This document shows, piece after piece, positions 23,171 through 28,563 of a DNA stretch of 28,563 nt. Origin of the DNA: DASWJQ01 sp036397095 (GTDB lineage Bacteria > Chloroflexota > Anaerolineae > Anaerolineales > E44-bin32); assembly GCA_036397095.1 (NCBI GenBank), contig DASWJQ010000135.1:1-28563 (forward strand). The letters are read 5' to 3'. Positions within the stretch are counted from its first letter, which is position 1. Every line of letters begins with the position of its first letter. The translations under genes were made by a program, and so were the position numbers. Under the pieces are notes generated by a model, which did not search any database, was not told where the DNA came from, and saw nothing but the letters and a program-made list of their open reading frames with translations.

Positions 23171-23698
23171 ATGACCCAGCGCACCGACGAGAAGCAGGAT
23201 TTCACCAAGGGGGATTGGATTGTTCACCTGTATCACGGTGTCGGGCAGGTCAAGGGGGTTGTTTCTCGCCAGGTGGATGGCGAGAAGCACAGGTTCTACC
23301 GGGTGACAACCGACAACAGCACGCTGTTCATCCCGGTGCGGGAATTCGACGAGGAACGCCTGCGCCCTGCCGCCGATGAGAAGTCTCTCAAGCAGGCGCT
23401 GAAGGTGCTCAAGGATCCGCCCGAGGAAATGGCCGACGACCACAACGACCGTCGCCGGCGTATTCGCGAGGTCAAGTCAGAAGGGTCGCTCAAGGAAGTG
23501 CTGCGCCTGGTCCGCGACCTGTCCTGGCGCCGTTATGATAAGAAGCTGAACAATACGGAAGAACGAGCGCTGCGTCGCTTTAAGGATCGCCTGCTGCGCG
23601 AAATGGCTGTGGCCATGGACACCACAACCGAAGATGCGCGGCGCGAGCTGAACCGGATCCTGCGGCACAATCGGCCCGAAGAACAGACCGAATCGTGA
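23171..23698 (+). CDS. CarD-family transcriptional regulator
   Basis: A 175-aa protein. Residues ~10-70 form the RNA-polymerase-interacting (CarD/TRCF) domain: FTKGDWIVHLYHGVGQVKGV, then FYRVTTDNSTLFIPVREFDEERLRPA, close to the CdnL/CarD pattern (GDxVVYPxHGVGxV ... LxIPVxxxxxxGLRxv). The rest is helical and charged, as in the DNA-contacting C-terminal domain, although the spacing is less conserved. Such proteins stabilise RNA polymerase open complexes, often at rRNA and stress promoters. A GAGGAG lies 7 nt before the ATG. The next gene is ribosomal protein S1, so a translation-related context is reasonable. A composite repeat separates the two. Confidence 0.85.
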   Translation: MTQRTDEKQDFTKGDWIVHLYHGVGQVKGVVSRQVDGEKHRFYRVTTDNSTLFIPVREFDEERLRPAADEKSLKQALKVLKDPPEEMADDHNDRRRRIREVKSEGSLKEVLRLVRDLSWRRYDKKLNNTEERALRRFKDRLLREMAVAMDTTTEDARRELNRILRHNRPEEQTES

Positions 23699-23725
23699 TC
23701 GCCCCGCGGCCAGACAAGAGGGGCA

Positions 23726-23847
23726 AACCACAAAGACGCTAAGGACACAAAGGTATCAATTGGGAACACAAAGAAGAGGAAGACCTGATGTCGATCACCT
23801 CTTTGTGACCCTTGTAGACACTTTGTGCTCTTCGAGTCTTCGTGGTT
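23726..23847. repeat. Composite intergenic repeat (both arms, short core)
   Basis: The left arm begins AACCACAAAGACGCTAAGG and continues to AACACAAAGAAGAGG. The right arm, CCTCTTTGTGACCC to CTTCGTGGTT, is its imperfect inverted complement. It lies between the CarD-family stop and the S1 start and contains no gene. Confidence 0.8.
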
Positions 23848-23901
23848 CGTTCCCCCGGGCCGAAGGCCGCCGGCGAGCAAAACCGAATCAGGAGGCAATG
23901 C

Positions 23902-25194
23902 GTGACGTCCAAAACGATAGATCGAATTGAAGACATTGCAAGCGATAGCGAGGAGTGGCAAATCCTCTTCGAAGAGCTGCTCGACGACTACGACTACGAA
24001 GACCCGGTCAAGGGCCAAATCATTCCCGGCGAAGTCATCCAGGTTGACGAAGACTCGATCCTGGTCGACATCGGCGCCAAGCGCGACGCGATCGTCCCGC
24101 GCAAGGACCTGGACCGGCTTGACGATGAAATGCTCGATAGCATCAAACAGGGCGACCAGGTTCCCGTGTACGTTATGCGCACCGGCAATGTTGGTGGTGA
24201 CCTGCTGGTTTCGATCAATCGGGGCCTGGAGCAGGAAGACTGGGAACGCGCCGACAAAATGTTGGAATCTGGTGAAGCCGTCGAACTCGAAATCATCGGT
24301 CAGAACAAGGGCGGCGTGGTCGTTCGCTACGGCCGGCTGCGCGGTTTCGTGCCCAACTCTCATATCCCTGACCTGCGGCGGGATACCGACCGCGACGAAA
24401 TGCGCTCACAAAAGGATGAGTTGATCGGCGAAACCCTGGTCGTCAAGGTCATCGAGGTCAACCAACCCCGCCGGCGGCTGGTACTATCCAGCCGGGCCGC
24501 CCGCCAGGAACGACGGCTGCACCGGCTCAAGGAGCTGGCCGAGGGCACCATGGTGATCGGCAAGGTAGTCAATCTGGTGGACTTCGGCGCCTTTGTGGAC
24601 TTGGGCGGGGTTGACGGCTTGATCCACATCTCCGAGCTTGACTGGAGCCGGGTCGACCATCCCTCCGAGGTGCTGGAGCTGGGTCAGGACGTCGAGGTCA
24701 AGATCACCAACGTCGATGTCGACCGCGAGCGCATCAGCCTCAGTCGCAAGCATCTGCTGGACAACCCGTGGGACTCGATGACCGACAAGTACGCCGCCGG
24801 CGACCTAGTCGAAGGCGAGATCACCAATGTGCGTGACTTCGGCGCTTTTGTGATGTTGCCCGAGGGCATCGAAGGCTTGATCCACGTCAGCGAAATTGGC
24901 ATTGTCGGGCCCGGATCACCGCTAGATGTGGTCCATCCGGGTGACACGGTGATCGCCCGCGTGCTCGATATCGAGCCGGATCGCGAACGCATATCGCTAA
25001 GCTTGAGCCGGGTGACCAAGGACGAACAGTTGGCGTACCTCGAGCGTCAGGAGCAAGCCAACTCCGAGGCGCCTGAGGCCGAGGTCGTCGAAGAAGACCC
25101 GGTCGAAGAAGTGACCGACTTCGACGCCGCCCTGGAGGCTGAACTGGGGGACCGGCTGCCGGAGGACGTCCAGGCCGCCGGAGAAGACGAGTAA
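23902..25194 (+). CDS. rpsA: Ribosomal protein S1 (four S1 motifs)
   Basis: A 430-aa RNA-binding protein of the small ribosomal subunit that helps mRNA docking. Four S1/OB repeats are visible, starting near VKGQIIPGEVIQVDEDSILV (about 35), EAVELEIIGQNKGGVVV (about 125), GTMVIGKVVNLVDFGAFVD (about 215) and GDLVEGEITNVRDFGAFVM (about 300). The last two carry the classic FGAFV and GLIH(I/V)SE cores. An acidic tail of about 40 residues ends the protein. E. coli S1 has six repeats; four is usual in many other phyla. GTG 23902 has AGGAGG 6 nt upstream, so I reject the longer frame from 23842, which runs into the repeat. Its TAA stop is the first codon of the next repeat. Confidence 0.93.
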   Translation: MTSKTIDRIEDIASDSEEWQILFEELLDDYDYEDPVKGQIIPGEVIQVDEDSILVDIGAKRDAIVPRKDLDRLDDEMLDSIKQGDQVPVYVMRTGNVGGDLLVSINRGLEQEDWERADKMLESGEAVELEIIGQNKGGVVVRYGRLRGFVPNSHIPDLRRDTDRDEMRSQKDELIGETLVVKVIEVNQPRRRLVLSSRAARQERRLHRLKELAEGTMVIGKVVNLVDFGAFVDLGGVDGLIHISELDWSRVDHPSEVLELGQDVEVKITNVDVDRERISLSRKHLLDNPWDSMTDKYAAGDLVEGEITNVRDFGAFVMLPEGIEGLIHVSEIGIVGPGSPLDVVHPGDTVIARVLDIEPDRERISLSLSRVTKDEQLAYLERQEQANSEAPEAEVVEEDPVEEVTDFDAALEAELGDRLPEDVQAAGEDE

Positions 25195-25359
25195 CCACCA
25201 AGACGCAAAGGTCACCAAGGGGGAGGTAAGGAACACAAAGGGAATGCGGCTGTCAGCGGTCAGCAATCAGCTTTCAGCTCAAGGCTGACTGCTGAAAGCT
25301 GTTAGCTCTTCTTTGTGTCCCTATTCAATTTTTTCGTGCCCAGAGCGTCTTCGTGGTTA
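25192..25359. repeat. Composite intergenic repeat, full copy; supplies both flanking stop codons
   Basis: The left arm starts TAACCACCAAGACGCAAAGG; the right arm ends GCGTCTTCGTGGTTA. The arms, about 52 nt each, are roughly 70% complementary. The core (about 25250-25308) is built of GCTGA/TCAGC units that fold on themselves. The first TAA is the rpsA stop (25192-25194); the final TTA is the complement of the mscL stop (25357-25359). Confidence 0.85.
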
Positions 25360-25797
25360 CAGATCAGAAGTACAGAACGGGCAGCGGCTGGCCTCGAGCG
25401 GGATCGACAACCGGCAGTGCGGGCACGGTTTCTCGGTCGGGTCGGGTGCTGGCTGGTGCTGCAGCCGGTTGGCCATGCGCACGATGAAGTAGATGGCGAT
25501 GGCCACCACGAGAAAGCTGATCAGCGTGTTGACAAACAGGCCGTAATTCAGGGTGACAGCCCCCGCCTCTTGGGCCGCCGCCACGCTGACATATGGTGGA
25601 GGTGCCGCCTGCCCGGCGCGCAGCACCACGAACAAGTCCTGGAAATCAACGTTACCCAACAGCAGGCCGATCGGCGGCATAAGGATGTCGTCCACCAGCG
25701 AGCGCACGACGGTGCCAAAGGCGACACCGATCGTCAATCCGACGGCCATGTCAAGGACATTGCCCCGGGCAATGAATGTGCGGAACTCCTTCAACAT
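25357..25797 (-). CDS. mscL: Large-conductance mechanosensitive channel with C-terminal zinc ribbon
   Basis: A 146-aa inner-membrane channel that opens under membrane tension and releases solutes on osmotic downshock. TM1 is preceded by the amphipathic MLKEFRTFIARGNVLDMAVG, followed by GVAFGTVVRSLVDDILMPPIGLL and TM2 NTLISFLVVAIAIYFIVR, all classic MscL. The normal C-terminal helix is replaced or extended by a zinc-ribbon-like CPHC-x11-CPFC (last 24 residues). GGGAGGAG precedes the ATG. It lies 32 nt after the MshC/CysRS-like gene and is probably cotranscribed with it. Its TAA stop is provided by the repeat end. Confidence 0.95.
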   Translation of the reverse strand: MLKEFRTFIARGNVLDMAVGLTIGVAFGTVVRSLVDDILMPPIGLLLGNVDFQDLFVVLRAGQAAPPPYVSVAAAQEAGAVTLNYGLFVNTLISFLVVAIAIYFIVRMANRLQHQPAPDPTEKPCPHCRLSIPLEASRCPFCTSDL

Positions 25798-25829
25798 CGC
25801 TCCTCCCTGTGGGTCTTGGTCAATTGTAG

Positions 25830-27077
25830 CTAACGGTCGAAACCAGTCTTGTGCGTTTGCCAGCCGGAACTAACACGCGCCTCGGGTTCGGCCTTGTCGA
25901 GGCGTAGACCAAGGACCGACGCCTGCCGGCGCAGCTCCCGCTGGACGCCGGTCACTTCGCCAGCGCTGCTCTGGATCTCGGCCGCTAACTCGGACATCCG
26001 TCGAACCGCCTGCGGCGTGTCGAGGTCGTCGTCCAGGGCAGCTTCGAATGCCTGCCGAGCCCGCTGAACGGCGAAAGAATCGGACCCAGAACCCGAAGCC
26101 CTTTTGAGCGCCCGAACCAACCCGTCGACCTGGCGGGCAGCAGCTGCCAGTTCGTCATGGTCATAGGTCCAGCTCTCACGATAATGATGGCTGGCCAAGT
26201 ACAGACGCACGGCGTCGGCCGAGAACTCGTCAAGCAGGTCGCGCACCATCACCAGGTTGCCGAGCGACTTGCTCATCTTGTCGCCCTCATGGTGCACCAT
26301 CGCCGTATGGAACCAGCAGCGCACAAAGGGAGGCCGGCCGGTTAGCGGTTCGACCTGAGCGATTTCACATTCATGGTGCGGGAAGCGCAGGTCGTCCCCA
26401 CCGCCATGGATGTCGATCTGCTCTCCCAACCAGTGGGTGGCCAGGGTCGAGCACTCGATATGCCAGCCCGGCCGGCCGGGGCCCCACGGGCTGGGCCAGG
26501 CGGGCTCACCTTCCGCCTTGGCCTGCCACAAAACGAAATCCAGCGGATCGCGCTTGTTTGGGTCTTCCGGATGGTTGCCGCGTTCGTTGGAGATTGGAAG
26601 CATCTCGGCCCTGGGCAAATTGCTCAACTTGCCAAACTCGGCCCAGGCGTCAATGTGAAAATATACGCTGCCACCGGCCTGATACGCGACGCCAGCGGCC
26701 AGCAAGCGCTCGACCATACCGACGATTCCATCGATCACGTCGGTCGCCCGCGGGAACGCGTCCGGCGGTCGCACGTTCAGTGCGATCATGTCCTCGATGT
26801 AGTGCCTGGTCCAACGGTCACCCAGCAAACGCCAGTCCTGGCCGACTTTCTTGGCCTGGCGCAGGATGTCGTCGTCGATGTCCGTTACGTTCTGCACATA
26901 GCGGACAGTCAAGCCCCGCGATTCGAGATGGCGGATCAGGTTGTCCACCGCGACATAAGTGAAGGCATGGCCCACGTGGGTTGTGTCGTACGGCGTGATG
27001 CCACAGGCATACAGGCGAACGGGGTCGGAAAAAATCGGCGATTCGACCCGGCCGGTCAGGCTGTTAAACAGTTTCAT
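25830..27077 (-). CDS. Cysteinyl-tRNA synthetase/MshC-family cysteine ligase (probably MshC-like)
   Basis: A 415-aa class I ligase that activates cysteine with ATP. Catalytic core: HIGH-like HVGH (34-37), zinc ligands Cys25, Cys209, His234 and Glu238, GRPGWHIECS (201-210) and KMSKS (267-271). Two features favour MshC (the ligase that joins cysteine to glucosaminyl-inositol in mycothiol synthesis) over CysRS. One is CGITPYDTTHVGHAFTY, where CysRS normally has CGxTVYD. The other is the length: the chain stops soon after the DALR-like DDDLDTPQA segment and lacks the CysRS tail that reads the anticodon (xxDWxxADxIRxxL...GIxLxDxxxGTxW). A GAGGTAGG precedes the ATG. It could still be a compact CysRS, so no symbol is assigned. 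Confidence 0.85.
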   Translation of the reverse strand: MKLFNSLTGRVESPIFSDPVRLYACGITPYDTTHVGHAFTYVAVDNLIRHLESRGLTVRYVQNVTDIDDDILRQAKKVGQDWRLLGDRWTRHYIEDMIALNVRPPDAFPRATDVIDGIVGMVERLLAAGVAYQAGGSVYFHIDAWAEFGKLSNLPRAEMLPISNERGNHPEDPNKRDPLDFVLWQAKAEGEPAWPSPWGPGRPGWHIECSTLATHWLGEQIDIHGGGDDLRFPHHECEIAQVEPLTGRPPFVRCWFHTAMVHHEGDKMSKSLGNLVMVRDLLDEFSADAVRLYLASHHYRESWTYDHDELAAAARQVDGLVRALKRASGSGSDSFAVQRARQAFEAALDDDLDTPQAVRRMSELAAEIQSSAGEVTGVQRELRRQASVLGLRLDKAEPEARVSSGWQTHKTGFDR

Positions 27078-27100
27078 TGCCTACCTCAATGCGCAGGGGC

Positions 27101-27269
27101 TAACCACAAAGGTGCCAAGGTCACAATGGAGTCAAGGAGGGAACACATAGAAGAGTTGTCAGCGTTCAGCCGTCAGCCTGGGCCTGAGATTGGAGAGTTG
27201 CGCGCCGACCGCTTCGTTTCCTTGGTGTTTCCCACTTACCCCTTAGCGTGCATGGAGACTTCGTGGTTA
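27101..27269. repeat. Composite intergenic repeat, full but diverged copy; supplies the winged-helix stop
   Basis: The left end is TAACCACAAAGGTGCCAAGG, with AACACATAGAAGAG further in. The core holds GTCAGCGTTCAGCCGTCAGC. The right arm ends GGAGACTTCGTGGTTA, and its last TTA (27267-27269) is the complement of the stop codon of the small winged-helix gene. The left end lies 24 nt upstream of the MshC-like ATG. Confidence 0.78.
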
Positions 27270-27476
27270 GTCGCCAGTCAACCAGATCCGCAGACCCCGA
27301 TTTTCTGTGGCAAGCTCAACTTTGCCCTCTCGCGCCAGCCAGCCAATCGCCATGTGAACCTGCCGCTTTGGCGCCTTGACGTGCTTCTCGACAGCGCTCA
27401 CGCTGCTCTTCCCTTCGGAGCGCAGCCAACGCCAGATCTCCCCGGCCGTATCGCCGATTGCAGCCGCTTCGGACAT
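27267..27476 (-). CDS. Small winged helix-turn-helix protein
   Basis: A 69-aa protein built of one winged helix: AAAIGDTAGEIWRWLRSEGKSSVSAVEKHV (helices 1-2), KAPKRQVHMAIGWLAREGKVELATEN (recognition helix and start of the wing) and RGLRIWLTGD (wing strand). It resembles the short winged-helix family PF10771 (DUF2582). ATG 27476 is preceded by GGGAGGT at 5 nt; a longer frame to 27497 would include that site, so it is rejected. A TTGACA/TAGACT promoter lies upstream on the same strand. DNA binding is expected from the fold; the targets are unknown. Its TAA stop is supplied by a repeat end. Confidence 0.85.
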   Translation of the reverse strand: MSEAAAIGDTAGEIWRWLRSEGKSSVSAVEKHVKAPKRQVHMAIGWLAREGKVELATENRGLRIWLTGD

Positions 27477-27522
27477 GATTACCTCCCACGGAGCCATCCA
27501 TCTTGACGAGCGATCAGGGTTA

Positions 27523-27552
27523 AGTCTAGCTGGCGGCCGAGAACGATGTCAA
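27523..27552 (-). promoter_or_regulatory. Putative promoter of the winged-helix gene
   Basis: On the minus strand: TTGACA (complement of 27547-27552), an 18-nt spacer and TAGACT (complement of 27523-27528). It lies in the 86-nt gap between the DUF3536 gene stop and ATG 27476, giving a leader of about 40 nt. Confidence 0.55.
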
Positions 27553-27562
27553 CGAAGATGCC

Positions 27563-28563
27563 TCATTGCGCCGCTTGCGGCTCCGGCAGACGCAGCCACA
27601 GTTCGGCAGCCAGCCAACCGAAGGTCTCCGTCCAGGCGCCAGCCTCGGGGTCGCCGTCTTGGGCTCGCAGAGCCTGTGGTGGATACTGACCTTCAACCAA
27701 GCGGTACACGAGATTTTGGGTCTGCCACAAATTAATCTGGAAAGGGAGTTGGACGCTGAGCTGGACCAGGCCAAGCAGTCGGACCAGCTTCTCCTGGTTG
27801 AGGGGATCGGCCGACAATGCCTCTGCCTGCTTCTCGAGCGCCTGGCTAAAGGCGAACGGAAGCCCAGGGGCATCCAATGGCACGCCCTCTTCGCCAGCTT
27901 CTGTCACAAAGCTGGCCAGCTGCTGAACATCGATCTCGGCCTCTTGCAGGGCACGTTCGAGCTGTCGCTGCAGCACGAAGGCAGCCGCTACTTCGAACGC
28001 GCGCGGCTGAGGGATACCCAGTTCCGAAACATAGCGCATCAGGGCCGCGTTGTCCCGGTGAATGCGGCTGTACCCTTGCTCGGCCTCATCGAGCGATTGG
28101 CGCAGGATTAGATCCACCACCTGCTGCTGCTCGTCCCGAAACAACGAACGCAATGAAAAGAGCTGCTCGCCGAAGTACTGGTCGACCAGGCGCAAGGTTT
28201 CGGGGAGCTCGCCACGGGCCGCCTGGGCCAGGGCCGGCTCGAGGAACGCTTCAACAAATCGGTTGTCGCCGGCCGGTCGGACACCGGCTGTCAAATTGTG
28301 GTCGCCGAAATGCAGGACGGCGAAGACCAGGTCGGCAGCCTCGCCGGTCACAGTCGACAGTACTGCCAGTTGGCCGGCACTCAAGCGGGCCCGGCCGATC
28401 GAAACGAGCTGCACGTCGCTGAATGTGACCTCATAGGCGTACGGACGGGCCTCCGAGGCCTGTTGCTCAAACAGCGACAGGATGGCGTAATGAGCCCCGA
28501 CCTGCTGCAGGTTGACAATGGCTGGTTTGACATGCCGCTGATAGACGACCCGCCCGTCCCCCA
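27563..28563 (-). CDS. DUF3536 domain protein (GH57-associated), C-terminal part; 5' end outside window
   Basis: The frame is open to the right edge (about 333 residues present), so the N-terminal catalytic part is missing. The visible part matches DUF3536, the domain that follows a GH57 (alpha-amylase/branching-enzyme type) catalytic domain: RHVKPAIVNLQQVGAHYAIL, SLFE, YAYEVTFSD, LVFAVLHFGDHNLTAGVR, LRLVDQYFGEQLFSLRSLF and a helical remainder rich in Glu/Leu. In full-length relatives the GH57 barrel precedes it. A GTG at 28414 is internal, not a start. The enzyme probably acts on alpha-glucans, like the phosphorylase at the other end of the window (family-level inference). Confidence 0.85.
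   Translation of the reverse strand, partial: GDGRVVYQRHVKPAIVNLQQVGAHYAILSLFEQQASEARPYAYEVTFSDVQLVSIGRARLSAGQLAVLSTVTGEAADLVFAVLHFGDHNLTAGVRPAGDNRFVEAFLEPALAQAARGELPETLRLVDQYFGEQLFSLRSLFRDEQQQVVDLILRQSLDEAEQGYSRIHRDNAALMRYVSELGIPQPRAFEVAAAFVLQRQLERALQEAEIDVQQLASFVTEAGEEGVPLDAPGLPFAFSQALEKQAEALSADPLNQEKLVRLLGLVQLSVQLPFQINLWQTQNLVYRLVEGQYPPQALRAQDGDPEAGAWTETFGWLAAELWLRLPEPQAAQ

Noticed and set aside
22471..23443. Minus-strand frames opposite YtxH and the CarD leader
   Set aside because: No domain, no start signal; they span a perfect hairpin and antisense CarD-family sequence.
25250..25308. Possible CRISPR-like array from the GCTGA/TCAGC units
   Set aside because: Units are irregular, self-complementary and without spacers of constant length; no cas genes are present.
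26373..27506. Plus-strand open frame of 377 codons opposite the MshC/CysRS-like gene
   Set aside because: Antisense shadow of strongly conserved ligase motifs; it also runs through the composite repeat.

Overview
The window is a GC-rich bacterial chromosome segment (no plasmid, phage, insertion sequence or CRISPR signal). The gene set points to Chloroflexota (Anaerolineae/Caldilineae type), with moderate confidence: a TIGR02094-type glucan phosphorylase, tandem UPF0316 genes, a DUF4388 (PATAN) protein beside a MglA/Cvn-like GTPase, an MshC/CysRS-like ligase, MscL with a zinc ribbon, and intergenic palindromes and 'CCACnAAGACnC' repeats. No rRNA is present, so the assignment rests on gene content alone.

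Layout. 1-2430 (+): 3' part of an alpha-glucan phosphorylase gene followed by two tandem UPF0316 membrane proteins. 2504-7043 (+): a signalling island made of a PATAN/DUF4388 protein, a small GTPase, a response regulator with a degenerate GGDEF domain, a GAF-PAS histidine kinase and a stand-alone receiver, closed by a terminator. 7044-7534: a gene-free, repeat-bearing gap. 7535-12747 (+): a TPP-riboswitch-controlled thiamine operon (thiN-thiB-thiP-thiQ-DUF402). 12761-14441 (-): a membrane-protein operon (DUF2085, DUF4126 and a 57-aa single-pass protein too small to stand out), ending at a strong terminator. 14464-14627 (+): tRNA-Asn with its own consensus promoter and terminator. 14837-20054 (-): otsAB trehalose synthase/phosphatase, a SRPBCC protein, a nicotinamidase-like hydrolase and nicotinate phosphoribosyltransferase. 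20141-22351 (+), divergent: a single-chain histidine kinase/receiver/OmpR-type DNA-binding regulator. 22489-25194 (+): YtxH-like protein, CarD-family regulator, ribosomal protein S1. 25357-28563 (-): MscL, the MshC/CysRS-like ligase, a small winged-helix protein, and the C-terminal part of a DUF3536 (GH57-associated) protein running off the right edge.

How the genes work together. The thiamine operon couples uptake (ThiBPQ) to direct pyrophosphorylation (ThiN). The riboswitch appears to act on translation, by hiding the Shine-Dalgarno sequence of a TTG start. The PncA-like/PncB pair forms a nicotinamide to nicotinate mononucleotide salvage step. Storage and compatible-solute carbohydrate metabolism is represented by the phosphorylase, OtsAB and the DUF3536 protein.

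The most unusual signals are: (i) four copies or half copies of a composite inverted repeat whose ends read TAACCAC and directly supply the TAA stop codons of four genes, with one full copy terminating both convergent neighbours rpsA and mscL; (ii) three near-perfect 28-bp palindromes, one of which supplies the stop codon of the last thiamine-operon gene; (iii) an MshC-like cysteine ligase lacking the tRNA-binding C-terminus of CysRS; (iv) the single-polypeptide two-component system; (v) the PATAN-GTPase-two-component cluster.
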